A DNA stretch of 53,703 nucleotides, taken from NCBI GenBank assembly GCA_001586965.3, contig LUCW03000420.1, positions 60,001 through 113,703 of the forward strand. Reading direction: 5' to 3'. This stretch comes from Sphaeroforma sirkka. Its lineage: Eukaryota; Opisthokonta; Ichthyosporea; Ichthyophonida. The position numbers and the translations under genes were made by a program. Under the pieces are notes generated by a model. That model saw only the letters and a list, made by a program, of their open reading frames with translations. It did no database searches and was not told where the DNA came from. Of this stretch, positions 1-16,599 are shown one piece after another (within the stretch, counting starts at the first letter, position 1; each line of letters opens with the position of its first letter).

Positions 1-999
1 CACAGCCAGCCATGTGCGTGTATATACATGTGTTGCAATGTACAAGATTGGTGTGTGCAGCGCACACGGGCCACTCTGAGCACCCACGCACCGTTGCATA
101 GACCTAGTTCATGTAACTGTAGTGGGGCTACCCCATGCTAACGTATCACACCTTCGCTTTGTACCAGTCCGTCATAGTATTCCTCCATACTGTCGTACTC
201 ATCACATGGGATGGCTGGTTGTAGACTGTGGGGCGGGACTTAATGTGGAAAACGTCTCATTAGACACTCCGCTCACTCAGTACAAATGAACGCCACGCGT
301 TGGCAATAAGAGGCACCACCAGCATGCGTAGTTACAAAGGCGCCTAGCGCTGTACACGTGCACACATGTGCATATATTTACGATATATATATATATATAT
401 ATATTCATGTATTTATATCTGATCTGTATCTGTATCTGTATCTGTATCTGTATCTATATCTATATCTATATCTATATGCAGTGTACTAACGGGTACGACA
501 GTAGGCGCACCGTCTACACAGAGGTGCGCTCGTGCACGAAGTCAACTCTATATTTGTCTACTATCAGACATATTGTATGACCCAGCTGTCGACGTAACCG
601 TTGCACACCGCAGTGTACATACGGTCACTACTGCCGTAGCGCGCTTACTTAAACTATCTGGTGTGTGCTAGTGCTGTTTGGTGTGTGCATGATAGCGTAC
701 ACGCACCTAGAAGGAGTGGATATGGTCATCGTATCGGTTTTGGCTTCACATATAACCCCCCCCCCCCCCGCCACCACCCACCACTACCACCACACACACA
801 CACAAACAGTTTACAGAGCTGATAGTCTAACACACACAACAACACAGCAGAGACGCACTGTTCGGCACAACCTACACACCAGGTACATACTATACCCACA
901 CGCGCATGTATGGGACCAAGAGAGCATGATAGGCAGTAATCGACCTCAGATACATGTAAAATTATGTGCCGGGCCGGCGTGGGTTGTAGGTAGTAGTCA

Positions 1000-1000
<1 letters not shown>
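1..1000. other. Region without recognisable gene; simple repeats
   Basis: Open frames here are short and their translations are dominated by simple repeats (TA at about 389-405, TATCTG/TATCTA units at about 415-478, a C-run at about 757-769, CA runs at about 790-845). I see no domain, no convincing splice structure and no RNA gene. The final 30 bases grade into the 40-bp minisatellite that follows. Confidence 0.6.
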
Positions 1001-6097
<5,097 letters not shown>

Positions 6098-6717
6098 CAA
6101 TGTATCTGGACCCTCCACGAACACCTTGGATCTCTTCTCCTAAATATAGAAGAACCAATACACCCTCACCCGTCTCTGACACATCAACAGATGTTCTCCA
6201 TACCCCGGCTAATCACGCTGTTGAAGTACTACTTCCAAATTTCGGTTCAAACCAAAGATTCGCGCTTGTTGGACCCGCCTGTGATACTTCCGACCCAGGC
6301 CAGCCAGCACATACCGAATGCATCCGGGGTCTGGTGCGGCATTGGCTCACCCCCATCCTCGCTCCTCGACCGAATTATGACGGATAACCTGGTCCTACTC
6401 AGTATTTCGTTATTTCACGGCACGACACGGCGCAGACCCGATCCGTACCACAGTTGTGGGTGCTCTACTTAATAGGTCAGCGAGCGAATACATGGCACAT
6501 TCGATGGTATCAGTGTTTTGTCAGCACTGGCCCGAATTAACTCAGCGCATATCCTCCATCGTCGACTCACTTCGCCCAAGCTTCAAGCGTGAATTTACTG
6601 ACCACTTCTTCCCATCGATCTTTCCCGAACCACTACAACAGCTATGAGAGCCATACCATATGTTCATACATTGTAACATACATACATTGTAACTTAACTT
6701 TTTTGAAATAAATAGTA
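6098..6717. other. Non-repeat insert splitting the minisatellite array
   Basis: About 0.62 kb of normal-complexity, more GC-rich DNA sits inside the array: the 40-bp periodicity stops near 6098 and resumes near 6717. It contains two short plus-strand open frames (6100-6387 and 6456-6647) with unbiased amino-acid composition, but I recognise no domain. It could be a captured exon, a fragment of a retroelement gag-like region, or an inserted non-autonomous element. I see no clear target-site duplication or terminal repeat. Confidence 0.6.
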
Positions 6718-7289
6718 TTATCCCTATATAGCGCAAAGGAAGAGTATTCATGAATATATGACACTGCATAGCGCAGATGAAGAGTATTGATAAATACATA
6801 TCAACATATAGCGCTGAGAAAGAGTGTTGATAATTATATAACACTATATAGCACAGAGGACGAGTATCAATAAATATAAAACAATATATAGCGCAAAGGA
6901 AGAGTATTAATCAATATATAATACTGCATAGCGCAGAAGAAGAGTATTAATAAGTATACAACACTATATAGCGCAGAGGAAGAGTGTTTTAAAATATATA
7001 TCACTATATATCGCAGAGAAAGAGTATTTATGAATACGTAACATTAACTAGCGCAGTGGGCGATTATTATTGAATACATAACACTATATATCGCAGAAGA
7101 TAAGTATTAATAAATACTAGCACAGAGAACGAGTATTAATGAAAGCATAATATAATATAGCGCAGAGGACGAGTATTAATGTATACATAAGACTAGCTAG
7201 CGCAGAGGACGAGAATAAGCTAATACATAACACTATATAGCGCAGAGGACGTGTATTAATACATAACACTAACTAGCGCAGAGGACGAG

Positions 7290-7341
<52 letters not shown>

Positions 7342-8160
7342 CACTATATCTCACAGAGGACAAGTACTATTGAATAGATAAGACAAACTAGCGCAGAGGA
7401 AGAGTTCAATAAATACATAGCATTATAGTGCAGAAACCGAGTAATAATAAATACATAATACCATCTAGCACAGAGCACGAGTATTAATGAATGTACAACA
7501 GTACATAGCGCAGAGGAAGAGTATCAATGGATACATAACACTAACTAGCGCAGAGGACGAGTATTGATGAGAATATGACACTATATAGCGCAAAGGGTGA
7601 GTATTGATAATTAAATAACAATACATAGCACAAAGGAAGAGTATTAATAAATACTTATCCTTATTGCGCAGAGGAGTATTAGTAATGTTTACCACTATAT
7701 AGCGCAGAGGACGAGTATTATAAATACAGAACACTAACGAGCGTAGAGGACGTGTAATAATATATACATAACACTAATTAGCGCCGATCGGAGCTTTAGT
7801 AGAGACATATCACTATCTAGCGTAGAGGACGAGTATTAATGAATACACAACACTATATAGCGCAGAGATCGAGTATAGCGCAGAGGAAGAGTATTAATAA
7901 ATATATAATAATAAGTAGCGCAGAGGACGAGTATTATAAAATACATATGATTAACTAGCGCAGAGGACGAGTATTATAGAATACATAACAATATCTAGCG
8001 CAGAGGACGAGTAATACTAAATACATAACACTATTTGTCGCCGAGCGGAGTATTAGTAGAGACAACAATAACTAGCACAGAGGACATGTATTAATGAATG
8101 CATAACACTACATAGCACAGAAGACATGTATAAATAGATACGAAACAATATCAAGCGCAT
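6718..8160. repeat. Large 40-bp minisatellite array, right block
   Basis: Continuation of the same 40-bp minisatellite after the insert, with a TA tract at about 7292-7339. Copies are somewhat more diverged near the right edge, where the array stops abruptly at about 8160 and degraded retroelement sequence begins. The minus-strand open frame at 7465-7734 is repeat translation only. Confidence 0.93.
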
Positions 8161-8923
8161 ATGTAGAGTTTGGAGAGTTTAAGTTAAAAGCCAAAGGATA
8201 CAATAGACCTCTTCTCAAGTACGGTTATCCCAGCTAGGAAAAGTCCCTAGTCTTAGAGAACCGAACAGAGTCTTTATTTGTGTTTTCACTAGACTGATGA
8301 TTTTACTCGGGTGTTTCTCTCACACGCAGAGTCCCTATTTAGCTCACCGGTTCTACCGCTAATATTTCTGATGACTCTAATATCAGAAAAATTCCAATCC
8401 TGATTCCAAAACTCAATATTTGGTTATTCTTGGTTTTGGGATTTGAATCGGCTTTTTGATAAATTTGTCCCTAGATGCTACAGCCCTCAACTTTATGCTT
8501 CTTAGACTTGCGTAGGAGTAGAAAGTGACACCTTACAGTATTAGTTTACCTAGCGGTTGGTGTTTGTATACAGGGAAAAACTTCTCTCTTAGGGGGCGTA
8601 AGATGAGAAACCTGCCACCACTATCTATTCTTACATATTACCTTTTAATTAAATTTACGCTATGACGGGAGGTCTCTACCACGCTCATCACCCTGGTGTG
8701 TGGGGGTGCATGCTTCAAGGCAAGAAAAGTGGGAGTGTCTCGTGGTATAAGTAAGACTTGCATAAGTTCCCCGCCTCGTGAGCTTTCTGTTGCTCGCTGA
8801 TCTTTCATCAGTGCTCGTCGTCGCTGGTTTCTTTGGCCTTGACTGCCTTCGTTTGCGTCGATGGCGTTGACGGTATGTTGTAATGACACCAGCATCCATT
8901 TGTCCATTGTAGTAGTCCACCTC

Positions 8924-10060
8924 CTAAGGTGGACGACCTGTCGTCAAATATCGAGGAGAACTGAGTGGTTGTACGTGATTATTGGAAGTGAATGCTTCCT
9001 GATCACTGGCTCTTTTCACAAGCCCAAGTAGCTCATCACTGATCGAGTCAGAGTATTCGGGGGCTTTAGTTCCATCTAGGTTACAGACAAAATACCCGTT
9101 ACCCTCCTGCATACTATTTTGTATGGTCCGCCACTAGCTGCAGTCAACTTGTTCATTTCACCTTGATAGCGGACCATGACAATGTCCCCTTCCTGGAAGT
9201 GTACCTTATTTTTTTTCTCGTATTTTCGGTCGTATGCTGCGCGCATCTTTTCTTGATATTGCGCAGCATTCCTATCTAGTTGTGGCCTGATGGCTTCTTC
9301 TAGATTCTGCAGTCGCTCTTCCCAAGATACTATTGTACTGGGTGCGGTCATTGGTTCGTTGTAGTCCGTGAGTTGATTCTGTCTGCGATCAAAGTACACA
9401 TTAAATCGTGGTGATTTGTGCCTTCTTGATGTACGCAGATTGTGGCCCATCTGTACAAAGGAAAGTCGTGGACACCGGTTTCCTGGGGTTTGCTCAACAA
9501 ATTTCCGTAGTGGCACGAGGTCTCTGCGCGTTCGTTCGTTCGCGCCCAAGACTTTAGGTTGGTACGGCCGAGAGACTAGGTGTTGTGTTGACGCTTGTTC
9601 AACAACTTTTTGAAAGTATGTTGTTAATATATTCAGTGCTTTGGTCAGTCTGTATGATTTATAAAAATCTATGTTCACACATGTTTGGTACCAGCGTGCG
9701 TGCTATAGTAGCCGCTGATTCGTTCATCATTGGACGTAATATGACATATGATGAGAGTACATCTAGCCATACTAGCACATATGTGTGTTCTCTGTTGGAA
9801 TTCAATAGTGGCCTTACGGTGTCCACTTGGACTCTGTCGCCTGGAAATGCGGCTGTGATTGATTGTAAGGGATGGAATTCCTTCTTGTGTATCTTATTCT
9901 TGAGATATGGTGTGCATCCTTCAATGAACTTGTGTACATGTTGTTCGATTTCTGGCCAATCATGTCCATCTGTTTGCAACTTGTTTGCCTTTCCTCAGGA
10001 GTGTGATATCCCAAGTTGTGGTATTGCTCGATGATGTAGACACGTGTCTCGTATTCTGTT
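8924..10060 (-). pseudogene. Retroelement integrase, frameshifted
   Basis: The integrase inserts retroelement cDNA using a D,D-35-E active site. All three acidic positions can be located across frames. The first Asp is in VQVDTV (codon 9821-9823). The second is in TDQSTEY (codon 9644-9646). The Glu is in LGANERT, exactly 35 residues after the second Asp if one frameshift at an A-run (about 9612-9618) is bridged. Upstream is an HHCC-like finger: HNLGYH around 10,030, then C in EGC near 9,915, with the second Cys of the CxxC replaced by Tyr. Downstream is the GPYKIV motif of the GPY/F domain, then another frameshift near 9,110 leading into a tail that ends at 8924. Frameshifts and the lost Cys mark it as a relic. 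Confidence 0.75.
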
Positions 10061-10166
10061 GCCTGTGGTGCATCTCCAGAGTAAACGGGTTATTGTGCTG
10101 CAATATGTATGGCAGGTTGTTCCCGCGTTGAGTCAAAGTATGGAGACTTCACTCCTATCTATGCTA

Positions 10167-10570
10167 CTAATATGACACCCCTGGGGTCTTGCCACAAGCT
10201 TCCTTGCCTTCGTTGAGGAAAGTATTGTTAGTGTTCTCCACTAGCATCGGGTCTTCTTCTAGTAAAGCCAAAAAATTTGGAAACCACGTTGCATTGGGAT
10301 AGTATGGTACACATATCGTGATGCTGGTTGGCTTTTCAATGACTTTGTTAAGGACATCAGGTATGAGTTCCCATGGTGGGTTCGCCCATGCATTCACTTC
10401 TTGCGCCCACTTCTGTTTTAGCGCATTCTCTTCTTTGGTGTAGTTTTTATCTGTATGTGCATTGTGTGCAGGTGCAAACATATCTACTGTTTATTTCCCA
10501 AACCGTCGTTCAGCTTCTTGGTAGAATCTGGAGTGTAGCATCCAGTCTATGGCTGATATTGGTATGGATA
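10167..10570 (-). pseudogene. RNase H-like C-terminal region of retroelement polyprotein
   Basis: Minus-strand translation shows DWMLHSRFYQEAERRFG, then a stop, then DMFAPAHNAHTDKNY, and further on NPPWELIPDVL and VPYYPNATWFP. This DW...F, D-FA--N, NPP-LI, P-W-W string is typical of the region after reverse transcriptase in DIRS-like elements and in some protist Ty3-like elements. It lies directly upstream of an integrase of the DDE class, which argues for the Ty3-like type. A stop codon around 10,484 and a frameshift near 10,560 break it. Reverse transcriptase itself is not recognisable further upstream. Confidence 0.55.
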
Positions 10571-10799
10571 TGTTAGTTTCCAAGGTGGTATACTCTTGGC
10601 TATCATATGTTGTTCGTTCGCTTCTTCCAATATCTTTGAAATTTTAGTGTTAAAAATGTCTTCGTTAGACGTGACAACATATTTGCCATATGGTTGGCCT
10701 TGCCTGGGACAATGGTGGAGGAGTGTTTTTGCTATCCATTTGGCTAGCATTGCGTGTAACGTCTGTTGACTGTGTAGAAATACGGCCTCCGGTCAGTCT

Positions 10800-11780
10800 A
10801 AAATATCAAGATCAATTGAGATGATACATTGGTTTTTATTTGCTTTTAAATAATTTAATACAAGCTCTTTTTCCAATATTTCCAAAGTGTTCTAAATTCA
10901 CTTTGATGGCTTCAATAGCCTGAGTATTTGGTATGACTCATTTACTTGGACCTATTTGAGACGATAGTAGATGTAGGATATTAATTATAAACGAGATTCT
11001 ATAATCTCTGAACTACTACTTACAGGTCTTGGTCTTCCAGCCAATCTCCAAAATCCAATAAGTCTTTTTTCTTTTTTTAACTTTTCTTCAGATGGAACTT
11101 TATTTATAATATTAGCTAATGTATTAATTTGACTTACGTTCTTATGTCTATCTACAAATTAGACACGTGGTCATGAACACTTAGTACCTCTAGTGAAAAT
11201 TATTTAATAAAGAACAGCTAGAGGTACGTCCTGTGTGATCGAAGATATTAAGGCTCTTACCAAGAGACAGTCCCGATCATTCTTACATAAGCTACCACTG
11301 TTAAATCCTAACCGACTTGAATTGTATCTTAGTTTATATACCATAGTTTAAAACATAGAAATATCCATCGAAGTTTACAATATCGAAAATGCCATAAATC
11401 CCGCAAGCTCAACGATGCTGTCAACAAAAGTACTTTATTCTCTGTGAATGATATACAAAAGCTCTATCAGGCGAACGAGAATACTTCTACAGTGATTGAA
11501 TACTTACTTGATATGTTTGAATTGATGCATTTATGATACATGTATAATTCATAGTTCGATTAACGCTTACCCATCGCTAGGTGAGTTTCAACCGAGGATT
11601 CTTGGCGTACGTTGCTGATAAGTTCTGTCCTCGACAAGTTGAGTCTTTAAGCCTATACGCACTCGGTCATATACTGACCGAACCCGCACTACAACACATA
11701 CAATACATACGAGGGTTCAAAGATCAAAGTACTGCTGACTAAAGGTACGTGTCATCTCTTAACGAGATAGTTATCTCATT
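10800..11780. other. Region without recognisable gene
   Basis: AT-rich DNA between the retroelement relic and the Mutator-like fragment. It may hold further decayed pieces of either element (for example a minus-strand stretch near 11,030-11,110 with many Lys and Arg codons), but I find no domain, no repeat and no splice structure that I can defend. Confidence 0.5.
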
Positions 11781-11788
11781 AACAAACA

Positions 11789-12596
11789 TTGTTCCGAGAT
11801 CTCGAACTACCACTGATGACTATTCTACATGGAATTATTACAGTTTCAAAGGACTGTGTCATGGCAACTGTTCAAGACTTGAGAGATGAACCCGTACGTG
11901 GTCGGTATTCAGTGAAGTTGAAGCCTAATGGTAGGTATAATGATTTTGGTTTGTTTTGCGTTGTCAAGTATGTTAATAGCCAGCCACTACTGTAGGTAGA
12001 ATTGACATTAATGAGCGTTTCATTTCACACACTCTAGGTGTATCGGTTTGTGCATGCTTCGTTGGGAATGCTATGTGTACACGGAGGCAGAACTCTGATG
12101 ACATTAGCATTGGACAACTCCCGGGGGTATGATAAATTCAAAGAAAAGTACAACCTACAAGATGAGAAATGGTAAGTCACTTGATTTTACTGGTTCCACC
12201 TATTTCAAGTTTGAACGAAATTCTACCAAATTTATTATATTTCCACCATTGTTTTAAATATTCAGGTACAGTTTTGTATTACGTGTCAAGACATACGTGA
12301 AGCAGTATTTGGAGACTCTTCAAATTCCAGATGAACTCGATATCGAAAGTAAATTATGTCAGGTATATCCTCCAAACAATCCTGGTCATGGAGGGCGTAA
12401 AAAGGGTCGACGTGCCAGGAATCGACGTGAATGCAAGCGCAAAGGAAATCCACGAATATGCAAAATGTGTTCTGCGAAGTATCACACTGCCAAGACTTGT
12501 ACATCGTCAGGACTCCGCAAATACTTGGCAAATCACAAAGTGACCGCTCTGATCAGTGCGTACTCGTTGCCGGAAAGTATTTACAATGTACGTTAG
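11789..12596 (+). pseudogene. Mutator-like (MULE) transposase C-terminal fragment
   Basis: Two blocks in the same frame are separated by about 42 bp containing two in-frame TAG codons (11,993 and 12,035). The first ends with GRYSVKLKPNGRYND. The second starts with VYRFVHASLGMLCVHGG, where LCVH resembles the CxH half of a SWIM zinc finger, while the CxC half is eroded. A clean 94-nt intron (12,172-12,265, GTAAGT...CAG) then joins in frame to a tail with GHGGRKKGRRARNRR and a CCHC zinc knuckle (CKMCSAKYHTAKTC, spacing 2-4-4). The order SWIM, basic GRKK linker, zinc knuckle is typical of the C-terminus of MULE transposases. The catalytic DDE core is not found upstream, so this is a remnant. Confidence 0.55.
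12172..12265 (+). other. Intron within the MULE-like fragment
   Basis: The donor TG|GTAAGT and acceptor TTCAG|GTACAG join GAGAAATG to GTACAGTTTT and restore one open frame reading EKWYSFVLRV. This is strong internal evidence that the intron is real, and that the element was once expressed in a host with short spliceosomal introns. Confidence 0.7.
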
Positions 12597-12684
12597 GACT
12601 ACAGAATAAAGAAGAAAATTAATTCGCTTGTAAAAAAACTTGTATATGAACTCTATCGCAAGCTTATTCAACCCGCCCCTCAAA

Positions 12685-12860
12685 ATCCACTATTTACTAC
12701 TTTAAAATGATGTGATTTCACTAATCACTACCCTCAAAAAATATAGTAGGTTTTGAGGATATATCTAATAAGTGATCGTCAGAAAACATACTGCCGTAAT
12801 CGCCAGGGTAGTGATTAGTGGAGTTTACATACCCACGGGGTAGTGTTTAGTGAATCCCCT
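12685..12860. repeat. Nested foldback (inverted repeat)
   Basis: CACTAATCACTACCCT (12,719-12,734) is repeated as its exact reverse complement at 12,805-12,820. An outer, imperfect pair (ATCCACTATTTACTAC near 12,688 and GTAGTGTTTAGTGAAT near 12,840) flanks it. The structure would fold into a hairpin of about 170 nt. It lies between the MULE-like fragment and the Helitron-like remnant and could be an element terminus. Confidence 0.8.
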
Positions 12861-12904
12861 CTTATCAATTTTATATGACGTAATACCTGTCTGCTGCCCT
12901 TTAG

Positions 12905-13345
12905 TTAAGCCAAAAGAGCGCAAGCAGCGAACTAACTTTCAATACCGGCTTCGCAAACAAAAATGAAGTGATAAATCTAAGTGTAGTGCAGAAACAACGA
13001 ATACAAACAAAGACGCTGAAGCATACACAGCTGCACGTTCAAAACAAGAGACAAAAAAGAACACACACACACACTAATACCAGGGCTACAACAAACAAGG
13101 CCCATGAAACTGTTATGGTTGATAAGCGCGAGCAGCAAGCTAAATTACGATATCGGCTTTGCAAGTAAAATTTGCGATAATCTAAGTGCAGTGTAGAAAC
13201 ATCAAATACAGCAAAAAGACGCTGAAGCGCACACAGCTGCGAGTTCCAAAAACAAAACAAAAAGGCAAAAGGACCAACACACACTAAACACATACTCACC
13301 AGAGCTACAACCAACAAGACCCATAAAAATGTTATGGTTGACAAC
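12905..13345 (+). repeat. Diverged ~200-bp tandem duplication in the Helitron-like remnant
   Basis: Two copies share, in order, CGCAAGCAGCGA/CGCGAGCAGCAAGC, TACCGGCTTCGCAA/TATCGGCTTTGCAA, a CTAAGTG(T/C)AGTG motif, AAGACGCTGAAGC, ACACAGCTGC, a CACACACAC run, and GGCTACAACAAACAAGGCCCAT/AGCTACAACCAACAAGACCCAT. Frames are lost, but the pattern suggests an ancestral protein repeat of about 65 residues rich in Lys, Arg and Gln. Confidence 0.8.
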
Positions 13346-15904
13346 AGACGCCGAAAGCAAGAAGATAATGAATTCGATATTGATGGCGAGCCAACAAATC
13401 ATTACGAGACCGAGGTCGAACATAGGTTAAAAGTGCTTTATAAGTGTACAGGATTAAGTGAAATACCTTTGATACCAGATGAAAACGATATTGTACGGTT
13501 ATTCCCACAGCCCATTTGTAGCTAAACTATCAAGCAATGCGTACAAGCGTACATCAATGTGATAAATTCAGAGACTACGCTATTTTGTGTGCTTTGTGTG
13601 GGTATAAACGATCACGAAGTCCTGACGACGATATGTTTACACATCCACATTGACATAAGTCAGTATGAATGTGGCAAACAAGAAATAATGCAAAGCATAT
13701 TACCAAGTCCTATAGCAAGTAATTATATAGAGAATAATCACATATACTATTTGCATAAAGTCACAATATACGACAGAAATCTCATTTGTGTCGTAATTGC
13801 CAAAAGGGTCTCAATACAAAACATTATACAAATTCTCGTTCTCAGCCGGTTTTGATATGGGAGACATCTCCAAGTACCTTTTCAAGAGTATTCTACAAAC
13901 CGGATTCGCACCAAACGCAAATTGTGCAAGTATGGTTGAAACTCATGGGTAACACGATTGCGTTCCTATTAAATGAACCAGTACAGTTTGCTATCTTAAC
14001 AGACAGTACAAAACATGAATATTGTACGAAATTTACACTGTATATTTGTAGGCAAAGTTAATTATGTACGTAAATACGTAGATGATTAAACAAAATGTGA
14101 GCAATATGTTCGCTCTCTAACCGTGCGACCAAGAGTCATATACAAGTAGCTACGATTGATTAAAATAATGTACTGTACGGAAATATCACAATCACACCCA
14201 TACAAGAGTAAAAACAATAACGTACTGACATACCGGACACCATCCTTAATAATGCGGATATCGTTTATAAAGATAAGGCTGCTAAAACAGGAACCTCCGT
14301 AAATATTAAAATAGCTTACCTAATTTAAGATCCCATTGTACAACCCACACCACTCTCAAAGGCCATATTGAAGTAAACTTCAACTCATCGACGCTTGAGC
14401 CGATTGAGAGTATAGGCGGAAAACGATTTTCACCGGTTCAAGAAAATATATCTGAATTACAACTACCAACATTGGCAAATCTGATGAGGAAAGAAGCAAC
14501 TACTGAGAACATACAAACTCTGTACTAGATGATGAGTGCCTCGAAAGTATTCCAAGGGTACAGGTCACTCCAGACAGAGACCATCCATTCATTGGGCTAC
14601 GATAATAGTCTGATAAAACAGCTGATTCCGATGAATATTCCTTACTGGAAACAAATTGAATTGCAAAGGTACAATTGCAAACAATATGATAGACCATTTG
14701 CATCATTACTACAAGAATTGATTTGCCATTAATAGTAATTTTCTATTTATAAACACCGATCAAAAATGAAGACATGAGTGCGCCACAAATATATGATTGT
14801 CATTCTCTAGGCATCCATAGAGTACAACAAGTATAGTCAACGACAAACAACCCAACATTTGGTGACACGATGAAGGGAGCAATACAAAATCCAGAATCAC
14901 AAGAGGCTAAACAAATACTTGACCAATTTGTGCCATTCTTGAATGTCTTGAATGCCACAGATATTACGATCGTATTATGCACTGTGTCAAATCGCCTTAT
15001 TCCACCAGGAAAACAACACCAGTATGTCAACTCGCAGAAGACATAGCAGGGAAGACTAGCATACTTTGTGACCAGAAGAGATGAGTGTCAAAATCGGGAG
15101 GCTCTCCATGGACACTTCCATATTGGTTGGCACTAGTTTGTCACATATCCTACTCGAGCTCGCATTAAAAACTAACGGACGATGATATGACCAAACAGAT
15201 ATGCCGTGTTATACTGTAAATTTACACGTTAAATCAAGTGTGTATACCCGGGATGAGAATGATTATAATTCTATAAACGATATCGGTCTCAAACACCCCT
15301 ATCCACCAAACAGAGTTTCACCACATATTGAACCTATAGCGATTGAAACAGCAGTTGATGCAACCAATCCAGGATAGCGATTACAAACAACACTTTCCAA
15401 ATGATTACAATCCATTGCAAAGTTCAATAAGTGAGCAGGAAGCGGATGAAAAACCTTGAATCAACAGAAGGACAACTAAAATGTAATTAAACAGAGACAA
15501 TACTTATCTTGCAGATACTGACATGACAAGCGAAAGTATTCATGGATGTCTTTCCACTATAAATGAATATTGGTCCTACCACTCAAGCAGACAATAACAC
15601 AAACATAAACATGGTCACCAGTGAAGAGTGTCCTCATTTACGTGTGCTTAAACAAAATTGATATTAGTTCTCCCACACAATCAGACAATATCATAAATAT
15701 GCACATGGACACGTCTGGACAGTGTCCTCATGAAAGCAATACTGAAACAATAAAGGATCAAATCAAAGCTTTACTGCCAAGACAAAAAGAACCGCACACA
15801 ATAGTGACCCATACGTAAAACAAAAAACCAACATAATTTGGTACACAACCGATCATTCAACTAGATACTGGAAATCCAGATCCTTTCTATACCAAAATAA
15901 AACG

Positions 15905-16255
15905 AAACGCTTGCTTATTGCAATCACATAAACACGCTGCAACATGCGTAAGATGTTTCCATTTACATGGAATCCATACCTCTCAGTGACAAAAAAAAAA
16001 AAACGACTCTCCCATGGAAGTATTCAATATTCAACATAGAGGCGATCGCCGATGCATTGCTTTAGCAAAGGCCCACGAAACGCCTGCGTATTGTAATCAC
16101 ATAAACACGCTGCAATATGCGTAAGATGTTTCCATTTACATGGAATCCATACCTCTCAGTGACAAAAAAAAACGACTTTCCCATGGAAGTATTCAATATT
16201 CAACATAGAGGCGATCGCCGATGCATTGCTCTAGCAACGGCCCACCTACTGAAGT
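15905..16255 (+). repeat. 173-bp tandem duplication
   Basis: A segment running from near GCTTGCTTATTGCAATCACA to GCAAAGGCCCAC is repeated with an offset of 173 bp (AATCACATAAACACGCTGCAA at 15,922 and 16,095). The copies differ at few positions, including the length of an A-run. The high identity contrasts with the decay around it, so this duplication is recent relative to the element. Confidence 0.9.
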
Positions 16256-16599
16256 ATATACATATATCGCTGCATATGACGAAGCGGTAATGTCGTACAT
16301 GCCAGGAAATTAAGCCTGCGATCAACTCGTGTTATACAACCATATATATCACTATTAAACGCACAATCCCATAACAGACGGATTGAATAATATTGCGGAA
16401 GTTTCGACTATGGTACTTCAATCGACTCCTTCGTCATTCCGATGTATACAGATAACCCTAAATCTTTTAAAACTTACCGTAGTAAAACATATTTTCAGCC
16501 GAAACATGAACAAAGAAACTATTCCTTACAATTATATGCATTCAGTCCCCATGGCGTCCCAGCAACGTCCCAGCCGTGATTGATAGACATTTATAACTG

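Larger units (their letters stand above)
8166..10800 (-). mobile_element. Degraded retrotransposon relic (RNase H-like region plus DDE integrase)
   Basis: Reading the minus strand from 10.8 kb to 8.9 kb, the order is: a region with DWML, DMFAPAHN and NPPWELIP motifs (10,560-10,170), an HHCC-like zinc finger (about 10,060-9,910), an integrase core (9,979-9,550) and a GPY/F-type integrase C-terminus (about 9,250-8,924). The order fits a Ty3-like element whose 3' end lies toward 8.2 kb. Several frameshifts and at least one stop break the frame, so it is inactive. No matching long terminal repeats are visible; 8166-8640 could be part of a 3' LTR or untranslated tail. Confidence 0.7.
12890..16590 (+). 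mobile_element. Decayed Helitron-like (Rep/PIF1-type) element remnant
   Basis: No single long frame survives, but plus-strand pieces resemble, in order, parts of Helitron-type proteins. There is a basic repeat region (RKQRTNFQYRLRK, then EQQAKLRYRLCK). Then comes an acidic-basic linker and a stretch ending LMGNTIAFLLNEP (about 13,950), like the GN-IAFP motif before the replication domain. IPPGKQHQY and FVTRRDECQNREALHGH lie near 15,000-15,110. His/Cys-rich pieces (SHKHAATCVRCFHLHG) follow at about 15,925. A piece beginning NNIAEVSTMVL (16,383 on) resembles the segment ahead of the helicase. Many stops and frameshifts are present. The identification rests on motif order and remembered family features, so it is tentative. 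Confidence 0.4.
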
